From NCBI RefSeq assembly GCF_002950945.1, contig NZ_CP012673.1, positions 558,001 through 622,000 on the forward strand: a DNA stretch of 64,000 nt. The letters run 5' to 3'. Below, piece by piece: positions 6,969 through 15,831 of this stretch (the first letter of the stretch is position 1; every line of letters begins with the position of its first letter). Position numbers and translations under genes: made by a program. The notes beneath the pieces were generated by a model. That model ran no database searches and was not told the DNA's origin. It was given only the letters and a program-made list of their open reading frames with translations. The stretch is from Sorangium cellulosum. Its GTDB lineage: Bacteria > Myxococcota_A > Polyangia > Polyangiales > Polyangiaceae.

Positions 6969-8890
6969 GCCGCGCCGGCGAGCCCGCCGTGGAGCCGCCG
7001 CGCCGCCCTGCGAAGCAGCCGGGGGCGGCCCCCTCCGCGGCCGATCGGGCGCCGATCGACGTGAACCTCGGCCTCGCGCGGGTCTCGCTCGAGGACGAGC
7101 AGGAGCACGGGACTCGCAAGCTCGACCTCGACCTCGTGCGGCGCGTGTTCGCCTTCACCCGCCCTCACGCCAGGAAGCGCAACGCGCTCCTCCTGCTCGT
7201 GGTGGCGAGGTCGATCCAGCTCCCGATCCTGACCTGGTCGGTCGGCGCCATCATCAGCGGCCCGGTGGCCCGCCGCGACGCGCGCGCCACGGTGCTCTCC
7301 GTCCTCGGCTTCGCGCTGTTCGCGCTCGTCACCGCGGTCGTCTTCCACTTCCGCGCGCGCCTCGCGCTCGAGCTCGGCGAGGCGGTGGTGTTCGACATGC
7401 GCGATCGGCTGGAGCGCCACCTCCTGCGCATGCCGATGAGCTTCTTCGTGAAGACGAAGGTGGGGCGCCTCATCGGCCGCATGACGTCCGACATCGACGC
7501 GATCCGGGTGGCGGTGCAGGACGTCGTGTTCGTGAGCACGGTGCAGCTCGGCACGATGGCGGTCGCGATGGCGCTGATGGCGCACGCGCACTGGCCGCTC
7601 TTCCTCGTGGTCGTCGCGATGGTCCCTGTCTTCTGGGGGCTCATCGTCTATTTCCACCGGCGCCTCGGGGCCGCGCACCAGCGCGCCCAGGAGAGCTTCA
7701 GCCGCGTGACGGCGACGCTCGCCGAGTCGGTCACGGGGGTGCGCGTGACGCAGGGCTTCGTGCGGCAGGACATCAACGGCGGGCTCTTCCGAGCGCTGAT
7801 CTTCGATCACTCCCGCTACAACATGGATGCGGCGCGCCACTCGGCGGCGTTCCTGCCGCTGCTCGAGTTCAACGGGCAGCTGTTCCTGGCCGTGCTCGTG
7901 GTCGTGGGCGGCTACCAGGCGCTCGGCGGCGCGATCGACCTGCGCGTGCTCGTGGAGTTCTTCTTCCTCGCGAACCTCCTGTTCAACCCGATACCGGTGC
8001 TCGGCAATCAGTACAACCAGGCCCTCACGGCGATGGCCGGCGCCGAGCGCCTCTTCCGCGTGCTCGACCGGGAGCCCGACTGGCCGGACGAGCGCGAGCT
8101 CCCGCCGCTGCCCCCGGTGCGCGGCCGGGTGGCGCTCGAGGGGGTGCACTTCGCCTACGATCCGGGCAAACCGGTGCTGCACGGCATCGATCTGGTGGCC
8201 GAGCCGGGCCAGATGATCGCGCTCGTCGGCCACACGGGCAGCGGCAAGTCGTCGATCCTCAACCTGCTCGCGAAGCTCTACCGCCCGACGGCGGGGTCGA
8301 TCACGATCGACGGGCACGATCTCGCGAAGACCTCGTCCGCGTCGCTGCGCGCGCAGCTCGGCCTCGTGCTGCAGAGCAACTTCCTCTTCAGCGGCACGGT
8401 GCTCGACAACGTGCGCCTCGGCAACCTCGGCGCCACCGAGGCGGCGATCCGCGACGCCGCGCGGAGCCTCGACGTGCTCGACCTCCTCGACGCGCTCCCG
8501 GACGGCCTGCACACCGAGGTCGGCGAGCGCGGGACGGGCCTGTCGCTCGGCCAGCGGCAGATCGTGTGTTTTTTGCGCGCGATGGTCGCGGAGCCCAGGA
8601 TCGTGCTGCTCGACGAGGCGACGAGCTCGGTCGACGCGCTGACCGAGGCGCGCCTGCAGGCGGCGCTCGGGCGGCTCCTGCGAGGCCGCACGAGCTTCGT
8701 CGTCGCCCACCGGCTGAGCACGATCCGCCACGCGGATCGCATCGTCGTGCTCGATCACGGCCGGCTCGTCGAGCAGGGGACACACGCCGAGCTGCTCGCC
8801 CGGGGCGGCGTGTTCGCCGCGCTCCATCGCGAGCTCGCCCACGAAGAAGAGCCGCGCGCCGCGCTGGCGACGAGCCCGCAAGAGGGCTGA
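6965..8890 (+). CDS. ABC exporter, fused membrane/ATPase subunit 2 (canonical catalytic site)
   Basis: A 641-residue partner of the preceding subunit, starting at a GTG that overlaps its stop. After a roughly 60-residue hydrophilic lead come six membrane segments and a nucleotide-binding domain. Walker A is GHTGSGKS with Lys428, Walker B is LLDEATSSVDA with Asp550 and catalytic Glu551, and the switch His is in VAHRLSTI. The signature is LSLGQ (526-530), a departure from LSGGQ. Combined with subunit 1 (canonical signature, Asp for Glu) this gives one consensus and one degenerate ATP site, the hallmark of heterodimeric exporters. A hairpin terminator follows at 8897-8923. Confidence 0.92.
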   Translation: MSRAGEPAVEPPRRPAKQPGAAPSAADRAPIDVNLGLARVSLEDEQEHGTRKLDLDLVRRVFAFTRPHARKRNALLLLVVARSIQLPILTWSVGAIISGPVARRDARATVLSVLGFALFALVTAVVFHFRARLALELGEAVVFDMRDRLERHLLRMPMSFFVKTKVGRLIGRMTSDIDAIRVAVQDVVFVSTVQLGTMAVAMALMAHAHWPLFLVVVAMVPVFWGLIVYFHRRLGAAHQRAQESFSRVTATLAESVTGVRVTQGFVRQDINGGLFRALIFDHSRYNMDAARHSAAFLPLLEFNGQLFLAVLVVVGGYQALGGAIDLRVLVEFFFLANLLFNPIPVLGNQYNQALTAMAGAERLFRVLDREPDWPDERELPPLPPVRGRVALEGVHFAYDPGKPVLHGIDLVAEPGQMIALVGHTGSGKSSILNLLAKLYRPTAGSITIDGHDLAKTSSASLRAQLGLVLQSNFLFSGTVLDNVRLGNLGATEAAIRDAARSLDVLDLLDALPDGLHTEVGERGTGLSLGQRQIVCFLRAMVAEPRIVLLDEATSSVDALTEARLQAALGRLLRGRTSFVVAHRLSTIRHADRIVVLDHGRLVEQGTHAELLARGGVFAALHRELAHEEEPRAALATSPQEG

Positions 8891-8896
8891 AGGGGA

Positions 8897-8923
8897 GAGA
8901 ACGCCCGCGCTGGCGGGCGTCTC
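8897..8923. terminator. Hairpin terminator after ABC operon
   Basis: An 8-bp perfect stem (ACGCCCGC at 8901-8908 with GCGGGCGT at 8913-8920) with loop GCTG is extended by three more pairs past one bulged base. It lies 6 bp after the exporter stop, between convergent genes. No T-run follows, so intrinsic termination is likely but not certain. Confidence 0.55.
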
Positions 8924-8984
8924 GTGGTGAGCTTGTCAGGGAGGGAGCGGCGCCGGGAGCGGCGCGCGGAGAGGGAGGTCCGGG

Positions 8985-9116
8985 CTACTTGCCCTTCTTG
9001 GCGGGCGCGGCTGCCGGGGGCGCCGCCTTGGCGTTTGCGGCTGCCTTCTTCTGGTTCTTCTCCGCCGTGTCCTGCTTCTTCTGCCGCTCTTTGGCCTTCG
9101 GAGATTTGTCACCCAT
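8985..9116 (-). CDS. Small lysine/alanine-rich protein (43 aa), hypothetical
   Basis: A 43-residue frame with an ATG at 9116 (AAGGCGG about 8 bases upstream) and TAG at 8985-8987. The protein begins MGDKSPKAKERQKKQ and ends in an Ala/Pro/Lys-rich stretch (PAAAPAKKGK). It holds 13 lysines, no Cys and no hydrophobic core, so it is probably disordered and could bind nucleic acid. Similar short proteins beginning MGDKSPKAK are, from memory, annotated in many bacteria without function. It is likely real because the start, the ribosome site and the lysine-biased composition all agree. It converges on the ABC operon. Confidence 0.65.
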   Translation of the reverse strand: MGDKSPKAKERQKKQDTAEKNQKKAAANAKAAPPAAAPAKKGK

Positions 9117-9322
9117 GGAGCACCGCCTTGTCGTGGATCAGTAGCAAAAATCCGCTACAGGTCGATGCTAGCACCATCGGTGGCGCCGCCACCGAATTTG
9201 TGATCCGCTTCGGAAAAAGGGGAAAGCGGCTGACGAGGGGGCGGCCGGCCGCGACGGGGAGGCGGGTGCAGGGGAATTTAGCGCTGGACGGTTCTGGCGC
9301 TGGGCGGCGCGGCGTCAGGGCG

Positions 9323-9736
9323 TCATGGCCTTCCGGGGGGCTGGGCCTGCTCGGTGTTGTGTACCGACACGATCCGCCAGGCGCCGTCCTGCTGGAGGAG
9401 CACCGAGGAGATGACGCCGCTCCCGGGCGGCAGGCTGCCGTCGTCGTCCGCGGCGGTCCGGTCCCTCGTCCACCGGACATGGCAGAGCGCCAGGTCCGGC
9501 GTGAGGCGCTTGACCCGGGTGCTGGTGAACGTCAGCCGGCTGCCGCGCAGGGCGGCGGCGAACCCGCGGGCGTGGCCCTCCTGGATCGCCGCGCGCCCTT
9601 CTAGCCACTGGCCGAAGACGTTGACGAAGTCCCCGTCTTCCACGAACAGCGCTGCAAGGCGCTCTGCGTCGTGCGCGTTGAAGGCCTCGCTGTAGGCGTG
9701 AATCTGGGCGCGGATAGCCTCGTCGTCGTCGGTCAT
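9323..9736 (-). CDS. SnoaL-like / SgcJ family protein (NTF2-like fold)
   Basis: A 137-residue protein of the cone-shaped NTF2/SnoaL fold. It opens AIRAQIHAYSEAFNAHDAERLAALF, typical of the DUF4440/SgcJ-EcaC group (TIGR02246). WLEGRAAIQEGHARGF, HVRWTRD and GAWRIVSVHNTE are the other expected strands. Members bind small molecules or act as isomerases/cyclases; no catalytic residues can be assigned. GAGGAG sits in the leader upstream of the ATG at 9736. The gene is divergent from the EamA transporter gene with a 126-bp shared upstream region. Confidence 0.85.
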   Translation of the reverse strand: MTDDDEAIRAQIHAYSEAFNAHDAERLAALFVEDGDFVNVFGQWLEGRAAIQEGHARGFAAALRGSRLTFTSTRVKRLTPDLALCHVRWTRDRTAADDDGSLPPGSGVISSVLLQQDGAWRIVSVHNTEQAQPPGRP

Positions 9737-9862
9737 GGGTCTTCTCTTTCTCCTCGGGCAGATGCCTGCCTGGCCGATGAGGCCCGCAGCGGATTGACTT
9801 TGTGTGTTTCCTGAGTCGAGGACGCTCTGAACTGCCTCGCTTCTGTGTTACTGGAAAGTTGC

Positions 9863-10759
9863 ATGACGTGGAAGGACCGCCTTGTCGCCCTGGCCATCGT
9901 GGCCGTGTGGGGCTTCAACTTCGTGGTGATCAAGTGGGGGGTGTCGGGCATTCCGCCCTTCTTGCTGGGCGGTCTGCGGTTCAGCGCCGTCGTGGCGCTG
10001 GGGATGTCGTTCGTGCGCCGCCCGGCCATCCCCTGGCGGTGGCTGGCGCTCTACGGGCTGACCGTCGGTTTCCTCCAGTTCGCCTGTCTGTTCACGGCCA
10101 TCCGGGTGGGCATGCCGCCCGGGCTGGCGTCCATCGTGCAGCAGTCGCAGGCGTTCTTCACCATGCTCATCGCGCTGGTCTGGCAGAAGGAGCGCTTCAG
10201 CGGCTGGCAGCTCTCGGGGCTCCTGGTCGGTGGGAGCGGGCTCTGGCTGATCGGCGGCATGGGCGTGGCCGACATCCCTCTCCTGGGCTTCGTCCTGACC
10301 CTGCTGGGGGCGCTCTCGTGGGCGGTCTCCAACGTGGTCGTGCGCGCCATCGTCCGCGCTGGATACCAGCCCGACGTGATGGGCATGATCGTGTGGTCGG
10401 GGTTGTTCCCGATAGCGCCGTTCTTCCTCGTGGCGGCCCTGCTCGAGCCGAGCCGGATCGTCTTGGCCGACGTGCTGACCGTCAAGAGCCTGTTCGCCGT
10501 CGGCTACCTCGCCGTGATCTCCACGCTGTTCGGCTACGGTCAGTGGAGCAAGCTGCTCAGCCGCCATCCGGCCAATCTGGTGGCGCCGTACTCGCTGCTG
10601 ATACCGCTCGTCGCGGTGCTGTCCTCGTGGCTCTTGCTGGGCGAGCGGCTGTCGTTCTGGCAGGTGACCGGAGGGACGGTGCTCCTGTCCGGCCTCGCCA
10701 TCAACGTGCTCGGCCCGCGCCTGATGGCCCTCTGGCGCAAGCCGGCGGCCGCGCAGTGA
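9863..10759 (+). CDS. EamA/DMT-superfamily transporter
   Basis: A 298-residue inner-membrane protein with about ten hydrophobic segments arranged as two EamA repeats. It opens RLVALAIVAVWGFNFVVIKWG, the usual first-helix pattern, and the second half repeats it around VLTLLGALSWAVSNVVVRAI. The family exports metabolites such as amino acids and drugs; substrate unknown. ATG 9863 is chosen because GGAAAG lies 4 bases upstream; an in-frame GTG at 9845 lacks such a site. It ends 148 bp before a convergent gene, with a palindromic CCAAGG repeat between. Confidence 0.9.
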   Translation: MTWKDRLVALAIVAVWGFNFVVIKWGVSGIPPFLLGGLRFSAVVALGMSFVRRPAIPWRWLALYGLTVGFLQFACLFTAIRVGMPPGLASIVQQSQAFFTMLIALVWQKERFSGWQLSGLLVGGSGLWLIGGMGVADIPLLGFVLTLLGALSWAVSNVVVRAIVRAGYQPDVMGMIVWSGLFPIAPFFLVAALLEPSRIVLADVLTVKSLFAVGYLAVISTLFGYGQWSKLLSRHPANLVAPYSLLIPLVAVLSSWLLLGERLSFWQVTGGTVLLSGLAINVLGPRLMALWRKPAAAQ

Positions 10760-10823
10760 CCGCGCTCAGCATGCCGGCCACTGGTAGGCCGAGAATACCG
10801 ATCACGTCGATCGAGCGAGAAAT

Positions 10824-10893
10824 GAACGCCAAGGCGCCAAGGACGCCAAGGACGCCAAGAAAAAGACGATGGTTTGGTGCCCTTGGTGGTTCG
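10824..10893. repeat. Palindromic CCAAGG-rich repeat between convergent genes
   Basis: The left half has consecutive 9-bp units of the type GCCAAGGAC (from about 10824 to 10860). The right half ends TTGGTGCCCTTGGTGGTTCG, an imperfect inverted copy of the beginning (GAACGCCAAGG versus CGAACCACCAAGG). The arms enclose an A-rich centre (AAGAAAAAGACG). From memory, CCAAGG/GCCAAG elements of this kind are dispersed in several bacterial phyla. Placed between two convergent stops, it may end transcription from both sides. Confidence 0.6.
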
Positions 10894-10907
10894 AAGTCCT
10901 GCTCGTG

Positions 10908-12062
10908 TCAGGCGGGGTCAACCCGCTTGCCGCTCTGGCCGCGCCCCTCCTCGCCTCGGCCGACGAGCCGCTGCACCGTGGCCGCCTGCAGATCGCGCGT
11001 TTGCGCGGTGAGTGAATACAGCATCGCTTCCCGGAACAGCCGCTGCGCCGTGTGCTCCAGCAGGTTCGCGCTCCCGCCGCTCGCCGCGACGGCCGCGTGT
11101 GCGGTCCGGACCCCCAGCTCGATGCACCACGCGCGAGCGCGCACGGCGTGCTCCCCGTACTCCGCGGCTTCCGGCTGGTCCGCCCATGCATTGACCTCGG
11201 CGCGGGCGTCGTCGATCTCGCCCGCGAACCCCCGCGCCGCGCTGGCCAGGGCCGCGCTGCCGCGGCGATCGGCGGCCTGTGCGAGCAGCGCCGCCGCCGC
11301 GCCCGCCACGCCGAGGGAGAGCGCCGCCGGGGCGAGCATGCCCGCGGCGTCGCGGGCTGTCTGCTGCTCGCGCGTCAGCGTGGCGATCACCTGCTCGCGG
11401 CCGACGCGCAGGCCGCGCAGCCGGAGCGACACGGTGGCCGACGCGTTCATCGCGCACAGGCGCAACGGCGGCGATGGCTGGATGGCCTCCACCTCCCGCA
11501 AGGACGAGAGCACGAAGATCACCCGCCCGTCCGGGAGTGTGCCCGCGAGGACCGCGTCGTCGGCGAGTCCATGGCCGGTGAGCCAGGGCACCGTGCCGTC
11601 GAGGAGGACCTGGTCGCCGTCGAGCTCGGCCCTCACCATCGGCGGGCCCGGGCGGCGGACGTGAGAGAAGCCGACCGTGCAGAAGCGCTCTCCCGAGGCA
11701 AGGCGGGGCAGCACACGCTCTTTGAGCGCCTCGTTCTCGCCGCGCGCGATGAGCGGGCACGCGCCGGTCGTGTGCTGCATCTGCACGAACGCGGTCACGC
11801 CGCACGCTCCGGCGAGGATCTCCGTGTACTCGCGCGCGACCCGCCCCGGCGCGCCGTGGCCGCCGTACCGCGTCGGGGTCGCGAGGCCGAGCAGCCCGGC
11901 GCCCTTGAGCGCGAGGAGGTTCTCGCGCGGAATCACCTCGGCCTGGTCTGTCGCGTTCGCCGCCGGCGCGAGCACGTCCGCGGCGATCCGCCGGGCGCGC
12001 TCGAGCAGCGCGCCGAAGTCGGCAGCAGCGGGCGGGGGCGGTGGGATCGACGAGGGCAGCAT
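10908..12062 (-). CDS. Acyl-CoA dehydrogenase family protein
   Basis: A 384-residue flavoprotein of the acyl-CoA dehydrogenase fold. The N-terminal helical domain includes IPRENLLALKGAGLLGLATPTRYGGHG, the middle beta domain includes FCTVGFSHVRRPGP, and the C-terminal helical domain has an ANLLEHTAQRLFREAMLYS segment. The usual catalytic Glu cannot be placed with confidence, and the last segment resembles the flavin monooxygenase or dibenzothiophene desulfurisation-like branch as much as true dehydrogenases. ATG 12062 is chosen because GAGGAGA lies about 10 bases upstream; the frame stays open far upstream only through GC bias. It stands alone: no electron-transfer flavoprotein or CoA ligase gene is nearby. 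Confidence 0.82.
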   Translation of the reverse strand: MLPSSIPPPPPAAADFGALLERARRIAADVLAPAANATDQAEVIPRENLLALKGAGLLGLATPTRYGGHGAPGRVAREYTEILAGACGVTAFVQMQHTTGACPLIARGENEALKERVLPRLASGERFCTVGFSHVRRPGPPMVRAELDGDQVLLDGTVPWLTGHGLADDAVLAGTLPDGRVIFVLSSLREVEAIQPSPPLRLCAMNASATVSLRLRGLRVGREQVIATLTREQQTARDAAGMLAPAALSLGVAGAAAALLAQAADRRGSAALASAARGFAGEIDDARAEVNAWADQPEAAEYGEHAVRARAWCIELGVRTAHAAVAASGGSANLLEHTAQRLFREAMLYSLTAQTRDLQAATVQRLVGRGEEGRGQSGKRVDPA

Positions 12063-12303
12063 GCGAGGGCGGTCTCCTCGGGAACGAGGCGCGGAGTCCG
12101 CGCCGGCGGGGCGCCGCGGCGCACCCCAGCGTACCCCAGCGATCGCCGCCGCGGACCAGCCCAGCGCCCGGCGCGATCGCACCCGGCGCCGGGGCTGCGC
12201 GGCCGCTCGACCGGTGGCTCGCCCCCGCGCCGGGGGAGCGGCCGCGCGGCCGCGCGGGAGCGGGCGAGGGCCCGGCGCGCCGCGGATCGGGTAGAACGCG
12301 GGC

Positions 12304-13188
12304 GTGACGGTCCGCGCTCGTCCGAAGGCACTCTTGCTGATCGCAGGCCTCGCGCTGCTCGGCGCCGCCGTGTTCGCGTCGGGGCGCCTCGCGCCGACGA
12401 GCGCGCCCGCGCCGGCCGTGCCGTCGCTCCCGGTGCCCGCCGCGGCATCGCCGCCGGTCCCCGCCGATCCGTCGCCGCCGGCGCCGTCCTCCGCGCTCGC
12501 AGCGCCCACCGCCCCGGAGGGCCCACCTTCAGGCGCCCCCATCCGGCCCGAGGTGATGACCGTCGAGGGCGAGGATCACCTCGTCCACGTCTTCTCGTTC
12601 CGCCTCGCGGCCGCGCGTTTCGAGGTCGTCGACGTGGGGATGTCGCGCGACCTCGCGGGCGTGCTCGAGCGCACCCGCGCCTCGTTCGTCATCAACGGGG
12701 GCTTCTTCGATCGCCAGGCGAGGCCCGAGGGGCTCGTCGTGGCCGGCGGCCGGGAGCTCTCGCCGCTCGTGCCGTCGCTCGGCGGCGGCGTGATGGTGGT
12801 CTCCGGCGGTCGCGCGGCGCTGCACGACGCCGCGGGGTTCGTGCTCGGACCCGGCGTCGAGCTCGCGGTGCAGGCCCGGCCGCGGCTCGTGGTCCGCGGC
12901 GAGCGGAACGTGCGCAGCGACGGCGGTCCGCGCGCGGAGCGGACGGCGCTGTGTGTGCTCGATCGAGGCCGGCGGATGGAGGTGATCGTGGCGCGCGGCG
13001 AGGCGGCGGGGAGCGGGCCCACGCTGGGGCTGCTCGCCGACATGCTCGTGGCGCGCGGGTGCGAGCAGGCGCTCAACCTCGATGGCGGCCCCTCGACCGG
13101 CGTCGCGTGGCGCGAGGACGGGGGCGCGCGTGAGATGGCGCCGCGGGGGCCGATCCGGCACGCGATCGCGGTGCGGCTCGATCCCTGA
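12304..13188 (+). CDS. Phosphodiester glycosidase family protein (NAGPA domain), exported
   Basis: A 294-residue protein with an N-terminal signal or anchor helix (LLLIAGLALLGAAVFASG), then a Pro/Ala-rich linker (about residues 30-80) and a NAGPA/DUF2233 domain. Diagnostic motifs are FVINGGFFD near residue 130 and LNLDGGPSTG near 258, which match the uncovering-enzyme family that cleaves phosphodiester-linked sugars. It would act outside the cytoplasmic membrane, possibly on capsule or cell-wall polymers. The start is a GTG without a clear ribosome site, so the start is less certain than the gene. A Cys-rich lipoprotein gene follows 87 bp downstream. Confidence 0.85.
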   Translation: MTVRARPKALLLIAGLALLGAAVFASGRLAPTSAPAPAVPSLPVPAAASPPVPADPSPPAPSSALAAPTAPEGPPSGAPIRPEVMTVEGEDHLVHVFSFRLAAARFEVVDVGMSRDLAGVLERTRASFVINGGFFDRQARPEGLVVAGGRELSPLVPSLGGGVMVVSGGRAALHDAAGFVLGPGVELAVQARPRLVVRGERNVRSDGGPRAERTALCVLDRGRRMEVIVARGEAAGSGPTLGLLADMLVARGCEQALNLDGGPSTGVAWREDGGAREMAPRGPIRHAIAVRLDP

Positions 13189-13275
13189 CCACCTGCGCCG
13201 GCGCGTGAGCCGTGGGCGGATCGAACCGGCTGCGGTACGCTCCTGCAGAACCCGCGACGAACAGGAGCTCTCTCC

Positions 13276-13971
13276 ATGACCCAACGAATGCCTCTCCTGC
13301 TCGTGTCCATCGTGGTGCTCGCATGCAGCCCCAGGAGCCGCACGTTCACGGAGAGCACCGGAGGGGCCGCGGATCCCTCCGGCGGCGCGGGCGGCGCGGG
13401 CGGCGCGGGCGGGACCTCCGGCGGGGGCGCCGAGGGCGCTGGAGATAGCTGCACGGTGCTCTCGGATTGCCCTGCTCCGGCGGAGCCCTGCCAGACCTCG
13501 GCGTGTGTCGAGGGCACGTGCGCCGTGGTGCCGCTGCCAGAGGGCATCGAGGTCGCGCCGGAGGCTGGCGACTGCCGGCGCCTCGTCTGCGACGGCGACG
13601 GCGCGCAGGTAGTCCTCGCCGCGGACGAGCCCAAGGACGACGGCAATCCGTGCACCCACGACATCTGCCAGGAGACGATGCCCGCGCACCCACCGCGGAC
13701 AGGGGAGACCTGCCCGGGGGGCGTCTGCGACGCGGGGGGTCGATGCGTCCCGAGCATGTGCACCGGCGACCTCGACTGCGGCGTATCGACGGAGTGTTAC
13801 CGCTACACCTGCCAAGGCGGCCTCTGCATGGAGGGTCCCGTGCCGGCGGGCACCTTGTGCAACGCGCTTCAGGATCAGTGTGACGAGGCGGGTAACTGCG
13901 TGGATTGCTTCAACAGCGGCGGGTGCGGCGAATGCTGCGTCTGCGTGAGCTTCACCTGCGTCCCCGCGTGA
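13276..13971 (+). CDS. Cys-rich lipoprotein, hypothetical
   Basis: A 231-residue lipoprotein: signal peptide MTQRMPLLLVSIVVLAC with the lipobox Cys at residue 17. A Gly/Ala linker (GGAGGAGGAGG, from three near-identical 9-bp units) follows, then about 170 residues with more than 20 Cys arranged in short repeats such as DCPAPAEPCQTSACVEGTC. The pattern is typical of myxobacterial surface lipoproteins with disulfide-rich knots and no known function. The ATG at 13276 has AGGAGCTCTC upstream. No partner gene is evident. Confidence 0.8.
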   Translation: MTQRMPLLLVSIVVLACSPRSRTFTESTGGAADPSGGAGGAGGAGGTSGGGAEGAGDSCTVLSDCPAPAEPCQTSACVEGTCAVVPLPEGIEVAPEAGDCRRLVCDGDGAQVVLAADEPKDDGNPCTHDICQETMPAHPPRTGETCPGGVCDAGGRCVPSMCTGDLDCGVSTECYRYTCQGGLCMEGPVPAGTLCNALQDQCDEAGNCVDCFNSGGCGECCVCVSFTCVPA

Positions 13972-14093
13972 GCCGCTGGCCCCGCCTCCGCGACGCGCGC
14001 GGCGCGCTCTGCGAGCGCTCCAGCAACGCACCGGGGGCGCGAACACACGTCACCGCGGCGCGCCGGCGAGCCTTTCTGGCCTTGCAGTCTGGA

Positions 14094-14510
14094 CTACCGG
14101 CCTGCACCTTGCTTCTCGAACCACGCCACGATGCGCGGCATGCCCGCCTCGAAGCCCCCAGGGATGTAGATGTTGAGCAGGCCGGCGCGCTGGTCGCTCC
14201 TGTTCTCGAAGTCATGCGTCACGCCGGCGGGGATGCGCAGGAACGCCCCCTTTGACGCCTCGATGTGCTCGGTGCCCGCCAGGAACGTGATGACGCCTTC
14301 GAGCACGTAGAAGATATCGTCGTTGGCTTCGTGTGAATGGGGACCCGGACCCTTGGTCCTGGGCTCGAGCCACCACTCGGAGATGGAATACGTGTCCTTC
14401 GTCTCCGGTCCGTCCGCCTTGAAGACGCTCCGCATCGCGCCCAGCGAATACGCGCGACCCTCTCCTTCCGGCAGATAGATGACGCTTTCTCGCTGATCCT
14501 GATCGCTCAT
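14094..14510 (-). CDS. Cupin domain-containing protein
   Basis: A 138-residue single-domain cupin. The first metal-binding motif is GPGPHSHEANDDIFYVLEG and the second half is LRIPAGVTHDFEN, giving His, His, Glu and His ligands. The domain usually binds Fe, Mn or Zn and may act as isomerase, dioxygenase or sugar-binding protein. ATG 14510 has GAGGAGC about 10 bases upstream; the in-frame extension to 14597 is Arg-rich and not conserved-looking. It stands alone between unrelated genes. Confidence 0.85.
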   Translation of the reverse strand: MSDQDQRESVIYLPEGEGRAYSLGAMRSVFKADGPETKDTYSISEWWLEPRTKGPGPHSHEANDDIFYVLEGVITFLAGTEHIEASKGAFLRIPAGVTHDFENRSDQRAGLLNIYIPGGFEAGMPRIVAWFEKQGAGR

Positions 14511-14800
14511 CGGTGTGCTGCTCCTCGCGGTGACACGTGCTGGTCGAGCCTCCTGACTACTACCACGGCGGCCGCGTCGCCGGAGGCTCCGTTCCACGAG
14601 CCCGCCGCTGCGTCGGCCGGGCGAGTGCGCGGTCCGCCGGCGCGGGATTCAAGAAGCGCGAGGTGGCAGGCACCGATCTCGGCGCGTGTGCCCAGGGCAT
14701 CGGATTTGCCTTGCCGCGCAAAGTGCGCTCGGTTCTCATCCAGCAGACGAGGGGCTGGTTCCAGAAGCTCGGTCGCTCTGGAGCCCCTATCTAATTTGCC

Positions 14801-15831
14801 ATGGCCCGGACCGCTCCTTTCCCCAACATCCCCGCAATCCCAGGCATGAACCCAGGAGTCTTCATTCTCGGCGGTGGTGGCGCCGGGGGGGCGGCAGTGG
14901 CACAGGGGGCGGTGCCGGCAAGGACAAGCAGGGGGCCGGCGGCGGCAACGGCGGGAAGGACGCAAAAGGCGGCGGGAAGAACGCAGGGTCGTGTGGCCCT
15001 GGGAGCAACGGCGCGTGTCCGAACCCGTCGCACGGCGCGGGGAAGGGAACGACCGCGGGGGACCCCGTCGATCCAGTCACGGGGCGAGTCTACACGGCTG
15101 CGATCCGGGATCTGGGGCTTCCAGGACCCCTGCCGCTCGTCATCCTGCGGAGCTACAGTAGCTCGCTCGCCGACGAGGACCTCGGACTCGGTTTCGGCTG
15201 GACACATTCGCTGGCATGGGCTGTGGATGAGGCGCGTCGGACAGTACGCGTGCTCGAGCCGGGAGCAAACGTCACGCAGGCACCGCGCCCAGAGGAGGAC
15301 GGGGCCGTGCGCCTGCCGTGCGGGGTGCTCACCCGCCACGCATGGGGCTACTCTGTCGCGCGCGAGGGCCTCATCTACCTCCTCTCCGAACGTCGGGCGC
15401 AGCGCTTTTTGCTCTCCCGGATCGTCGACCGGAACGGTAATGCCATAAGCTTGCGCTACGAGGGCGGTCGGCTCGTCAGCGTCATTGACAGCGTCGGCCG
15501 GGTGGTGCGCGTGCGGCGGCATTCGGACGGCCGCATCGCGGCTTTCGAGGTAAAGAACGCTTCGTCTCAGGGGCAATGGACATCGTTCCGCTCGTACAGG
15601 TACGACGGCCGCGGGGATCTGATCGCCACGGTAGATCCGGAAGGTAACGAGGCACGCTACGAGTACGACGATCTGCACCGGCTCACCGCGCGTCGCGAGC
15701 CGGGAGGCACCTCGGCCGAGGTCGACCCCTCGTGGGGCAGAGGATTCTCCCCCGATTTCAAGGGGCGGCCGCAGCCCGCGGATGGGCTCGGCAAGTGGCA
15801 TTATCACGAAGGAAAGTGGCAGCAGCTCTGA
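14801..15831 (+). CDS. RHS/DUF6531 family protein with apparent -1 frameshift, truncated C-terminus
   Basis: The N-terminus, MARTAPFPNIPAIPGMNPG then VFILGGGG, is read from ATG 14801. At the run of seven G (14885-14891) the conserved reading moves to the -1 frame, in which GGGSGTGGG, a Lys/Gly linker, a DUF6531 domain (DPVDPVTGRVYTAAIRDLGL, then GFGWTHSLAW) and two YD-type RHS repeats continue to TGA at 15829-15831. The joined product would be about 343 residues. It lacks the RHS core and any recognisable C-terminal toxin: it ends with a short tip (GKWHYHEGKWQQL). The first base of the next gene overlaps the stop (TGATG). It may be a genuine mutation, a programmed slip or a sequencing indel. 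Confidence 0.7.

Noticed and set aside
6788..8881. Long minus-strand open frame opposite ABC subunit 2
   Set aside because: Same GC-bias artefact; no domain, no ribosome site, composition dominated by Arg, Glu, His.
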